Shown here one piece after another: positions 49,201 through 57,510 of a stretch of 64,000 bases of DNA. Origin of the DNA: Monodelphis domestica (Eukaryota; Chordata; Mammalia; Didelphimorphia; Didelphidae). The notes beneath the pieces are model-generated. The model worked only from the letters and a program-made list of their open reading frames with translations, made no database searches and was not told the DNA's origin. A program made the position numbers and the translations under genes. How positions within the stretch are numbered: the stretch's first letter is position 1; the number at the start of each line of letters is the position of its first letter. The DNA is taken from the NCBI RefSeq assembly GCF_027887165.1, contig NC_077230.1, forward strand, positions 27,925,851 through 27,989,850. Reading direction: 5' to 3'.

Positions 49201-49469
49201 GCAGCAGCCAGGATGTGGAGCCCATTGGTCTCCTTATCCTGAAACAATGTAGGAAAGATTTCTAAACCTTTTGCAATGAGGTCAGGGTCGCCTAGTATTA
49301 ACCCTTTAACACCTTGAGGTACTGGAAAACGAAAGCTAGCTGGAATCCAAGTCGGTTCTGACTTCTCTCTTAGTACTATGCTTTCGGCTGCAATTATAGG
49401 GAATCGAAAAGAACACCTCATGGTTCTGCCCTGATTTACTCCTGGGCTCAAGGCTGGCCCGAAGTCTAG
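45981..49469 (-). CDS. pol: Fused protease-reverse transcriptase-RNase H-integrase
   Basis: A single frame of about 1,162 codons, entered by -1 frameshift from gag. Numbering from 49451: a dUTPase-like segment without its catalytic motif (about 45-105), PR active site LDSGADIS (151-158), and RT with the first Asp in VIDLKDCFF (D350) and YVDD (423-426). RNase H has D697, E726, D746 and D811. IN has HHCC (H825, H829, C853, C856) and D882, D939, E975 with 35 residues between the last two. PR and RT share one frame without a G-patch, unlike typical betaretroviruses with separate pro and pol frames. The RT block after LPQG reads LRVSSCLCQ instead of the usual NSPT-type sequence. No stop occurs before the natural end, inside the env overlap. 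Confidence 0.95.
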   Translation of the reverse strand, partial: LDFGPALSPGVNQGRTMRCSFRFPIIAAESIVLREKSEPTWIPASFRFPVPQGVKGLILGDPDLIAKGLEIFPTLFQDKETNGLHILAAAKPAFCISKDTNLAYLTIFPEADFSLKSKLQKSSLDSTAHGLFWSQKVTQDRMVMSLFVEDRVISGILDSGADISVISATDWPESWEVIEPHQKLIGIGTPEHILQSANTLSWSDSEGHRGIFKPYVLDIAQSLWGREVMSAMNITLTTSDKLHTEFVGAASIAPLFADPITWLSSKPIWINQWPISKEKLVHLEAIIQEQLSLGHIRESNSPWNTPIFLVPKKAGKWRLVHDLRKINEQLVDMGTRQPGLPSPGPIPINWKLIVIDLKDCFFNIRLSPQDCHRFAFSVPSINYGTPFKRFEWLCLPQGLRVSSCLCQKYVGHALEKVRHKHAKYHIIQYVDDILLAAPSSGEVEILLSDATKALTAANLVISKEKIQTTPPYKYLGTLVYDQEIRPQKIEIRRDSLNTLNDFQKLLGDINWLRPFLKISTGQLENLYATLKGDAALSSPRTLSPKAEEELKVVEEAVSKARLYRIDPSLPLIASVLQTRYTPTGALHQDQHIIEWIHLANQQTKSLTTYLELIILLITQIRKRARQLTGIDPSTIHVPITREQVQNLFAQSLPWQIAFADYTGQIDNHIPANKILQFVKLTPIIFPRMTSMHPLVDAVNVFTDASKHGRAGAVVQDSTMLLDTTYGSPQKAELAAVRSVLRDVVQACNIICDSLYVVNLVNSLETAKIKPVPDEELYLLFRTTQMVIWQRQNKFFITHIRSHTNLPGPLSEGNAKVDTLVASAFQDAVKSHSLLHQNAKSLKCQFDITKRQAQEIIQQCGSCAQFSSTPLPPGANPRGLKANQLWQMDVTQYAPFGRWKYVHVTIDTYSRVIWATAQTGEKVSHVIAHLLEAFAHLGIPSQIKTDNGTAYTSKRFAEFCKLWNINHKTGIPGNSTGQAIVERANRTLKNQIQKQKGEYLTIYEGDISKPKPIIPNKLLRMVLLTLNHFSIPEGLNATPMQTHFECHDTMDTVQQPWVFWRLPGDKDYRGPNRLITMGRGYACVSTDDGEIWTPSKHLKPWKGPLPDARGAEEQAHQSSTAPAARDQDEKQTSIAAVSSQLPDGQAQGTGIEGNTGECTHSEH
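46214..46231 (-). promoter_or_regulatory. env splice acceptor
   Basis: Element sense 'gcttgtgtttccacag' is followed at once by ATGATGG. It is a good pyrimidine tract plus CAG, so the spliced RNA would start env at its first bases. Paired with the donor at 51007. Confidence 0.8.
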
Positions 49470-50989
49470 TTTAACTGGGTGTTAGACCCTGTGTTGGGAA
49501 GACTTCGCTTATTGCCAGCTCTGCACTCAGAAGCCCAATGCCTGCCCTTTCCGCATTTGGGGCAGATATCTGGAGTCTTTCCTGATCTTTTATTTGGACA
49601 TGCTCTACGATAGTGACCTCTCCTGCCGCACGCATGGCATAGCCCTCTAAGCATTCTTGGCTGCTCTTGTACTGTTAAAATAGTTCTTGTCTCACCCATG
49701 CCTATGTCTTGGCAAGCTCTTAAAAAATCTGTCAGGGTCCCTGTAGCTTTAATGGGAGCTAAAGCTCTTCTGGCCTGTTCATTAGCATTTAAAAAAGCAA
49801 GGTCCCTAATGAGAACCTTAGCTGCATCTTCATGAGGGATATGTCTGCGGACTTCTGTACTGAGCCTATCCACAAAGTCAGCGAAAGATTCGTTCTGCTT
49901 TTGGATGATCTCTGTGTACAGGCTCTCTGAATCCTTCCCGGGTAGGGCTCTCCATGCCTTAGTAGCCGCGCTGGCTATCTGGTTAAAAACCTGCTCTGTG
50001 GCTGCGATTTGCCTAGCAATTGGTTCGAATTCTCCTTGCCCTACCAATTGTTCAAAGGGCACGTTGATTCCTGCCTGCCTGTTCTCGGAGGCCTGCAGGG
50101 AACATAGATCATGGAATTTCAGTTTCCAGGTCAGATAGTCACCTCCGCTGAGGGCGGACTCGGCTGCCAGGTACCAGTCAGCCGGTGTGAGTGTCTGTTG
50201 AGTCAGATTACTGAGGAGCGCTAATGTGAATGGAGCGATTGCCCCGTTTTTCAATACGCTGCTTCTGAGCATTTTCAAGACCTTACAGTCTATGGGCTTA
50301 TGCTGGGCAATGCGTCTGTTGGCATCCTCAGGGTCCTCTATATACCTGACTGGGAAAGCAGAAATGTCCTCCTTGCCTTTTTGAGTAGGCGAGATCGGCT
50401 CATTCCTGAGTGAATCAGGCTTAGAAACTTCAGGCGAGCAAGGTGGGGGTGGGGTGGCCACGAGAGAGGCTCGTGAAGCCAACCCGTAGTCTGGGGGAGG
50501 GGTGGGAGGGGGAGGGGTCAGAGTGTTTAGAGAAGGATACAGCCTTGGAGTTGTAAATGACTCTTTTGTTTTACTCTCCTTTGAATTATAGCCTGGGGCC
50601 TCTGGAGGATCCCCAGACCATCCTGAACACTCTCCTTCCCTTCCCCCATCAGTCTCCTCAGGAGCAGTGCGTTTGAGATCCTGCTTTTTAAATTCCTGAG
50701 TCTGTGGAGATTCCTTCTCCCCTGCAGTATAGGTACGAGTAGCTAAATCCTCTAGAACAGTTCTGATAATTGACCAGGTGTTAAATACCGTTTTCCTGAC
50801 TCTGTTACCTTCCTTTTGATAGTCCTTTAAGGATTGTCCTATACGGTCCCATTGAGCAACTTCTAGCGTCCCCATAGATGGGAAGGCTGGGAAAGCCTTT
50901 TGAATTACTTGTAGCAAGGCTTTGATCTGCGCTTTAGAGACCTTCCTACCTCCCTGTTAACCTGCATGGGAGGAAATAGTCAAACCCAT
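49466..50989 (-). CDS. gag: Gag polyprotein with an early in-frame stop
   Basis: Likely ATG at 50987-50989 (MGLTISS..., a myristoylation-type start), but a TAA at 50957-50959 follows after ten codons. The same frame is then open to 49466. Numbering from 50917: matrix-like region (1-60, with WDRIGQSLKDYQ), a proline-rich linker with PPDY (141-144, a PPxY late-domain motif), capsid from about FPVRYIED (188), the major homology region (QNESFADFVDRL, 341-352) and two zinc knuckles CX2CX4HX4C (427-440, 452-465). Size and layout are betaretroviral. Unless the stop is bypassed or internal initiation occurs, this copy makes no normal Gag. The stop may also be a sequencing error or allele. Confidence 0.92.
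49469..49475 (-). promoter_or_regulatory. -1 ribosomal frameshift site GTTAAAC
   Basis: Element sense G TTA AAC in gag phase, directly followed by the gag TAG (49466-49468). The -1 frame is then open into pro-pol. Eight nt downstream, GGGC (49460-49457) can pair with GCCC (49447-49444), a candidate stem. GTTAAAC fits the X XXY YYZ class only in its last six bases and is known from arterivirus frameshifting. Confidence 0.75.
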
Positions 50990-51000
50990 CTCTGAGAACA

Positions 51001-51009
51001 ACTCACCTT
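51001..51009 (-). promoter_or_regulatory. Major splice donor
   Basis: Element sense AAG|GTGAGT, a perfect consensus, in the leader 18 nt before the gag ATG. The exon ends at 51007. Confidence 0.85.
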
Positions 51010-51148
51010 CCGTTGGCCAGACTCGAAGGGCTTGTTCTCTGGCTTCGTCCCGCCTAGCCTGAGAAATCCTTCGCGTCTCGGGGCGCGCCCTCCCTACTGC
51101 TGTGAGAAATAAAGGTAGAATGCCAAAAGAAAGTGGCAGGTGTGAGTT

Positions 51149-51166
51149 CTAGCCACGTTGGGGCCA
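51149..51166 (-). promoter_or_regulatory. Primer binding site, tRNA-Lys-like
   Basis: Element sense TGGCCCCAACGTGGCTAG, three nt after the LTR. It resembles the tRNA-Lys(CUU) complement used by several betaretroviruses but lacks one base near its 5' side and diverges at the end. Another tRNA cannot be excluded. Confidence 0.7.
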
Positions 51167-51487
51167 GTATGTAGCCTCCCGGCCTGCGAGAGGCTGCAAG
51201 GGGTGAAAGAGAGGATAGAGATAGAGTAGAAGTATTGATCCCGCGAAGGGCGTGAACGAGCCGACTTTAGAGATGTGAATAACCGAGTCAGTAGACAAAT
51301 ATTATTTGTATGAGCCACAGCTAAGCTCCGACCACTGAGTGTGAATATTCAGGCTAAAACCACCCAATGATCTCGATTTAACACCATACTGGTCAGAGGA
51401 TAATGCTAGCTCAGATGGAAAGGAGATCAGAAACTGAAGGAGGTAGATAATGCTAGGTAGCATTAGGAGAAAGAGAGGAAGTAAGGC

Positions 51488-51511
51488 AGGCCTGGCCTAA
51501 AGGCCAGGCCT
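51488..51511 (-). other. Perfect hairpin at the 5' end of the viral transcript
   Basis: Same 10-bp arms and 4-nt loop as at 42731-42754. In this LTR it falls in the RNA leader. Confidence 0.9.
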
Positions 51512-51593
51512 TAGTGAGAAAGACAGAGAAGAGAGAGAGAGACAGGCAGGCAGGGGAGAAGATGTTCAAGTGTGGGGAGCTTGCTGGGGCTCG

Positions 51594-51603
51594 TTTATTT
51601 ATA
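51594..51603 (-). promoter_or_regulatory. TATA box of the proviral promoter
   Basis: Element sense TATAAATAAA, with a CCAAT box about 75 bp upstream (plus-strand attgg near 51680). Confidence 0.8.
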
Positions 51604-51870
51604 GTCTTGACAGCTCAATACATATTGAACAGTTATATGATACCTCAATACATATGGATGAGTTACCTGGGGTATTCCCATTGGATAATGCAACTTATGA
51701 CAAGGTGAAGGTGGGGTTATTATCCCCGGGAGAGTGAGACAAAGGAAAGCCAGGTTTCGCGCCTAAACTTCAGCCACGCTGGCAATAAAATTTATTGCCA
51801 TGCACAGGATGGCCATGAGCTCACTCACATTCCTTGTCTCTTCGTAATGCCTATGGTCTGGACTGCTACA

Positions 51871-51875
51871 GATTG
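51871..51875. repeat. Provirus target-site duplication, right copy
   Basis: 'gattg', identical to 42408-42412. Confidence 0.9.
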
Positions 51876-51934
51876 AGGTGGGTAGATTTAGCCTGAGTAT
51901 CTATCCTGACAATGTTAGTCAAAGCTAATGTATC

Positions 51935-52108
51935 TGAGGCAGCTGAGTAGGGAAAAGAACACCACTTTGGGCATCAGAAGACACATTTGATTTCTAGCTT
52001 CCCTGCTAATTAGCTTGGCTTGTTGGCTAATACAAGTCACTTCTCTGTAAAGTGGGATTAATGGTACTGACCCATTTTACTTTGCTCTCAGAAATGCTTT
52101 GTAAATTA
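51935..52108 (+). mobile_element. tRNA/CORE SINE, diverged
   Basis: 'gaggcagctgagtaggga' through 'cacttctctgtaaagtggga' keeps the head and core order of the SINE/MIR families. Confidence 0.6.
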
Positions 52109-52162
52109 GTAATGGATGGTGTCAACATGACTTGTTACTTTTATTGTATACTTTTATGTATT

Positions 52163-52285
52163 CATTCATTCAACAAGCATTTCCTTAAGATATTACTCTA
52201 TGTAAAGTCCTGGAGTTACAAAGAAAAAATCAGTAGCAGTCTCTGTCTTCAAGGAGCTTTTATACTCCAGAAGGGATACAATATA
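52163..52285 (-). mobile_element. MIR3/CORE-like SINE remnant
   Basis: 'cattcattcaacaagcattt' through 'tcttcaaggagctttta' is an inverted SINE tail, related to 37886-38005. Confidence 0.55.
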
Positions 52286-52487
52286 TTCATAGATGAATGA
52301 ATACAAATTAGATGGAAAGGGGAATAAGTTTACTGATAAACAGGATATCAGCAAAGGCCCCCAAGTAGAACTATAAAGAAAGAAATACATAGAGATGAGT
52401 AGAAAAAGATGAATGAGGTGTGAAGAAGGGAATAAATTCCAGGTACTTCAAAATGTAGGTGGAAGGGGAAAGGTGAAAAGGGACACT

Positions 52488-52688
52488 AATTTATTAAGTA
52501 CCTATTATGTGCAAGGCACTGTGCTAAGTGCTTTACAAATCATTCTCTCATTTGATCCTCAAACAACTCTTAAGAGATTTTACCATTGAGGAAATAAGAA
52601 GATATGGCCCAGTGTCACATAGCTAGTAAGTGGCTGAGGCCAAATTTGAACTCAGATCTTACTGACTCCAGACCAATCCCACCATCCA
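52488..52688 (-). mobile_element. MIR/CORE SINE
   Basis: 'aaggcactgtgctaagtgct', 'catttgatcctcaaaca' and 'gtgtcacatagctagtaa' run in inverted order. Nearly full length. Confidence 0.85.
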
Positions 52689-53455
52689 CTCCTCCAATAT
52701 GAATTCAGGGAACATAAAGTAGGATAGTTTGCCTGAAATAAAGATTGGAATATGAGCAATAAAATGGAATGTTTGGAAATATTGGTTAAAGCCAGATTAT
52801 GAAGGGCTTTAAGTGAATGATGTTTACTTTATTATAGAAGTAAGAAAGAGTCAGTGGAGAGTTTTAGAAAGAGAACAATATAGTCAGACAAAAGTCTTTT
52901 CAATTGAAAAACATTTATTTCCCTTTTTTCCTTAACTACCTTTTCAATGGGGAACAAGAAAAAGAAACATTTCTATAGCATATATCGATAGTTATGTGCA
53001 ACATATTCTAAAGTCCCAAGTCCAAAAATGTATCTCATTTTGCATATATAGAATCATCTCTCTATCATCAGATTAATTAGACAATGAGCTTTTATTACAG
53101 TGTAACATGAATTATATAGGCATTGGGAACAAGAAGGGCAAAAAAACAAATAAAAGGTCTTTGAACTAAAAAAAAAACTCACAGGTTAATAGGGAAAACA
53201 GTATGCAAAAAACTACAAAAAAACAAATACTCGGAATCAATTGGAGCTTGTCTCGGAATAAAAGTAAGGAGAACTGAGAATGTTTTGATGTGGAAGGTGG
53301 GATTTTATTTGATATTTGAAAGAAGCCAGGGGAAGAAGCTAGAGATAAGGAAGGAGAACATTCTAGTCATGGAGAACAGTTAGTGAAAATGCTTGGAAGA
53401 GGGAGATTGAATGTTGTGGATAGCATTCCTCTTTGGTCCTCTGATGAATGGTCAT
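52689..53455. other. Unclassified AT-rich DNA
   Basis: No gene or repeat recognised. Confidence 0.4.
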
Positions 53456-53690
53456 TTAGATAATCTTTCAAAGTTGTCTCAAAGTTGTTAACTTACAAAA
53501 TGCTATTATATGTTGTTTTTCTGGTTATGCTCTCTTTGGTATACATTAATTTATATAAATCTTTTTGGGTTTTCCTGAATCTTAGTCACTTCATATTTTC
53601 TTATAGCACAATCATATTCTATCGCCTTTATAGATTGTAATTTGTCCAACCATTCCCTAGCTGATGAACACCCCAATAGTCCAAAAAAGA
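53456..53690 (-). mobile_element. Old L1 3' end
   Basis: 'cttatagcacaatcatattc' and 'tttgtccaaccattcccta' match the inverted end of L1 ORF2 and its 3' UTR. Decayed. Confidence 0.55.
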
Positions 53691-53754
53691 CAAAAATACA
53701 AACCAAAATAAAAGGATTGTACATAATTGATCTGAACTTCCATAGCTTTTCTTC

Positions 53755-53915
53755 TTCCTTCCTTTTTTCCTTCCTTCCTTCCTTCTTTCCTTCCTTCCTT
53801 CCTTCCTTTCTTCATTTCCTTCCTTCCTTTCTTCATTTCCTTCCTTCATTTCCTTCCTTCCTTCCTTCCTTCCTTCCTTCCTTCCTTCCTTCCTTCCTTC
53901 CTTCCTTTCTTCCTT
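53755..53915 (-). repeat. (CCTT)n microsatellite
   Basis: A CTTC/CCTT array with several interruptions (TTCATTTC units), equivalent to (GGAA)n on the minus strand. Confidence 0.95.
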
Positions 53916-55096
53916 CTTCCCCCTAAGATGAGAAAAGGGCAAATCCAACCAAATAGCAGGGTAAGAAGAGAGGTACAATGGATGGATCAAAGAAATTTGA
54001 TTATTCCTCTGGCAATACCAAGAGAGAAATAAATAATTTCTTAGTGGAGCCCTCAAATGATTAAATAGTGATTAAAACCTTGGCACATGGATAGGATTCA
54101 ATGACTTGACATAGGTATATTCATGAATTACAGTAACCTTAAAGAAAAAAGACAGTGTTGAGCTTTACAAGTAAATAGTAGGAAGTTTTTTGTGTGTGTT
54201 TGTTTTGTTTTTGTTTTTACACTGCAAAAGTCAACCGGAGTCATAAACTTATCCTATTTCACCAGAAGCTTGGCAGAGTTCCTAGCCATAAATGAACAAA
54301 TCAACATCATAAAGATAGAAAAGTATTTGGTAGGAGATGGAGTTTCCAAGTTTACTCCAAAGCAAAATGAGATTTTTTTGTTTCGTTTGTAGTTTTGATT
54401 TTTAAAATATATTGAAACTGTTCTAAAAGCTTGTAAAATGCCCTTCTACTTAGACCATTGTGGTTAAAAGCACATTCTCTAGGGTGGGGCATACTGGCCT
54501 ACTTACTCACTCACATTGCCTAGAAAAATGAGGGAATATTTTAAATTTACTGGAAAATTGCTATACCTCTTTTTCACTTTGGACTGCAAGATGAGATTAG
54601 AGAGAGAGACAGCAGACATAAAGACAGAAAGACAGAGAGAGAAAGAGAGAGACAGAGGGGGGGATAGGGGATGGAAGGAGAGAGAGAAAAACATTACCCA
54701 AAAGAGGAAATATATTTGAGATGTTTCAGTGTTCTAATGCTTTAGGCCAGTCTCTTATGGGGAATTAACTCATCTTTTTAGCTAAAGTTGTCACTAGTGA
54801 ATACATCAATCTGTCCTGGATATATTTCCATATTCACTATTACTTGGAGGTGAAAATCTTCTGCTTTTAGGCCCTCTCTACCTAGAAATCCCATTGTTAG
54901 AGTGTAGGGAACTATTTATCTTTCTTCTTTACCTTGTTCAACTATCCCTTCAATTCCTTGCACCCCTATGTTAGTAGGTTTTAATTTTTGTCTACAATTG
55001 GCTCAGCCAATTCATACTTCAGTCCAATGAATTTTGGATTCCTCTTGGTCTTTCTATTGTACAGCTTACTCTTCACAAATCATGTTACCTTTAAAA
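53916..55096. other. Unclassified DNA
   Basis: Includes a short GA-rich stretch near 54600-54690. Nothing else recognised. Confidence 0.4.
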
Positions 55097-55115
55097 TTAA
55101 AAATTAATTTTAGAA

Positions 55116-56743
55116 ATACAAAGGAAGGTGGCCTTGCAGGCCCAGATCTCAAACTATACTATAAAGCAGTGATCATCAAAACAATTTGGTACTGGCTAAG
55201 AGACAGAAAGGAGGACCAATGGAATAGACTTGGGGTAAGTGACCTCAGCAAGAGAGTCCATGACAAACCCAAAGACCCCAGCTTTTGGGACAAAAAATCC
55301 ACTATTTGACAAAAACTGCTGGGAAAATGAAGACAGTGTGGGAGATTAGGTTTGGATCAACACCTCACACCCTACACCAAGATAAACTCAGAATGAGTGA
55401 ATGACTTGAACATAAAGAAGGAAACTATAAGTAAACTAGGTGAACACAGAATAGTATGCATGTCAGACCTGTGGGAAGGGAAAGACTTTAAAACCAAGCA
55501 AGACATAGAAAGAGTCACAAAATGTAAAATAAACAATTTTGATTATATCAAATTAAAAAATTTTTGTACAAACAAAACCAATGTAACCAAAATTAGAAGG
55601 GAAGCAACAAATTGGGAAACAATCTTCATTACAAAATCCTCTGACAAAGGTCTAATTACTCAAATTTATAAAGAGCTAAATCAATTGTACAAAAAAATCA
55701 AGTCATTCTCCAATTGGTAAATGGGCAAGGGACATGAACAGGCAGTTTATAGCCAAAGAAATCAAAACTATTAATAAGCACATGAAAAAGTGTTCTAAAT
55801 CTCTGATAATCAGAGAGATGCAAATCAAAACCACTCTGAGGTATCACCTCACACCTAGCAGATTGGCTAATATGACAGCAATGGAAAGTAATGAATGCTG
55901 GAGGGGATGTGACAAAGTTGGAACATTAATTCATTACTGGTGGAGATGTGATTTGATCCAACCATTCTGGAGGGCAATTTGGAACTATGCCCAAAGGGCG
56001 ACAAAAGAATATCTACCCTTTGATCCAGCCATAGCACTGCTGGGTCTGTACCCCAAAGAGATAATAAGGAAAAAGACATGTACAAAAATATTCATAGCTG
56101 CGCTCTTTGTGGTGGCAAAAAATTGGAAAATGAGAGGAGGCCCTCTAATTGGGGAATGGCTGAACAAATTGTGGTATATGTTGGTGATGGAATACTATTG
56201 TGCTAAAAGGAATAATAAGGTGGAGGAGTTCCATGGAGACTGGAACAACCTCCAGGAAGTGATGCAGAGCAAGAGGAGCAGAACCAGGAGAACATTGTAC
56301 ACAGAGACTGATACACTGTGGTACAATGGAACATAATGGACTTCTCCATTAGTGGCAATACAATGTCCCTGAACAATCTGCTGCGATCAAGGAGAAAATA
56401 AAAACACTACCCTCAAGCAGAGGACAAATGGGGGGGGGGGGGGAGGGGAGTAAAAACACTGAGGAAAGGCAACAGCTTGACTACAGGGGTGGAGTGGATA
56501 TGATTGAGGAGAGACTCTAAATGAACAACTGTAAACCTCAAAATTTCCAACATTTATAAGTCTAAGAAATTTTGAGGTTTACACAACTTAATGAAAAGAC
56601 CAACAACATGGAAAAGAGTTTGGACCGAGGACACATATGATACCCAGAGGAATCATGCATCACCATTGGGGGGGGGGGGAGAAAAAGAAAATGATCTTTG
56701 TTTCTAATGAATAATGTTTGAAAATGACCAAATAAAATAATGT
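55116..56743 (+). mobile_element. 5'-truncated L1
   Basis: Plus-strand L1 from inside RT to the 3' end. ORF2 pieces at 55116-55309, 55397-55720 and 55734-56336 are separated by a frameshift near 55310, a TGA at 55394-55396 and a stop near 55721. The last piece keeps the Cys motif with one Cys-spacing residue changed (CWRGCDKVGTLIHYWWRC, H-C-W became H-Y-W). A perfect 19-bp target duplication (55097-55115 and 56744-56762, beginning 'ttaaaaattaatttt') fixes the ends. The 3' UTR carries a poly-G run (56431-56444) and a foreign palindrome at 56530-56583. Confidence 0.93.
56530..56583. repeat. 54-bp near-perfect palindrome nested in L1
   Basis: 18-bp inverted repeats (TGTAAACCTCAAAATTTC at 56530-56547 and its exact complement at 56566-56583) with an 18-nt loop. 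It is flanked by 'caac' on both sides (56526-56529 and 56584-56587). It is absent from the matching 3' UTR positions of the L1s at 5421 and 12505. Confidence 0.9.
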
Positions 56744-56889
56744 TTAAAAATTAATTTTAGAACCATTCTTTTCCTTTCTTTCCCCTTACCTTTTATTGAG
56801 GTCTGGTCCCATGTTGTCTATATTTCTCCAATGAAAACCTCACTAAGCTTCCCAGCTCTGTCTAATTCAAGTACCTAACAATGGGCTAG

Positions 56890-57510
56890 GGCTGGGTGGT
56901 GGGAAGCCAAAACCATTTTCGCTAGAATTTTTGAGATTAGGACATCAGTGTGTATCTAGGAAATTTGCAAAGTTGACTGACAGCCCTCAAACCAAGATTC
57001 TACAGAACTGTCTGGGTCAGGATTCTAAGACAGTTAGGCAGCTGGGAAACTTTTCTCTGAAGCTGGGATTCAAGTCAGAGAGGCTGTGTGTCAGTCTCCT
57101 TGAAGAAATCACCTTTGAAGCTGCCTAACTTGGACTATCCTCAAGAAAAAAGGTTGAGTGGGAGTTTCCCATTCACTCTGGTGGGCAGATGTAATTTGGG
57201 TGTGAACTTCCTCCCTTCCAGGATCTTGTAAGGACCCTTCATATGGATTCTTCAGGCTGGCCCTACCAAGGCCTCTGGAGTTTGTGAGAATCTGAACCTC
57301 TTTTGGACTTTATCTTTTATTTTCCCTTTAGATAGGTTAAGCTTAGATTACAAAACCTTAGTGAGTTAAATATTTGGGTGGGTTATAGTTAGTTGGGCCC
57401 TCAACCCCTGTCATTTCCTTACTCTTTTATTTAATAAAACTGTTTTTATAAATTTGTGTGATCCCTTCCTTCAAACCTTCCCTTCCTCAAAATTCCCATA
57501 TAACAAGTGT
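56890..57510 (+). mobile_element. Candidate solo LTR
   Basis: GC-richer, and ends after 'cttttatttaataaaactgt' (AATAAA) and a C/T-rich U5-like segment. Terminal bases and target duplication were not resolved. Confidence 0.4.

Larger units (their letters stand above)
42413..51870 (-). mobile_element. Young class II endogenous retrovirus, near-complete provirus
   Basis: A 9,458-bp provirus on the minus strand: 5' LTR (51170-51870), PBS (about 51149-51166), splice donor (51006/51007), gag, fused pro-pol, env, 3' noncoding region, PPT (43114-43126) and 3' LTR (42413-43113). The LTRs are each 701 bp, read as identical, and end in perfect 6-bp inverted repeats TGTAGC/GCTACA. The 5-bp duplication gattg flanks it. 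Gag, RT, IN and Env features are betaretrovirus-like (class II), with an MMTV/HERV-K-type Env. Apart from one early in-frame stop in gag, no break was seen. Identical LTRs imply a very recent insertion, possibly polymorphic in the species. Confidence 0.96.
51170..51870 (-). repeat. 5' LTR
   Basis: Matches the 3' LTR base for base by eye over 701 bp, with the same termini. It carries the active promoter position: TATAAATAAA at 51594-51603 (plus-strand coordinates) and an upstream CCAAT box. In U3 an E2F-like TTTCGCGC (plus strand, about 51756) is also present. Confidence 0.97.

Noticed and set aside
50963-51006. Acceptor-like 'ctcccatgcag' just before the gag stop, considered as an intron removing the stop
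   Set aside because: It lies only about 44 nt from the major donor, too short for a normal intron, and it lies before the TAA, which would remain in the transcript.
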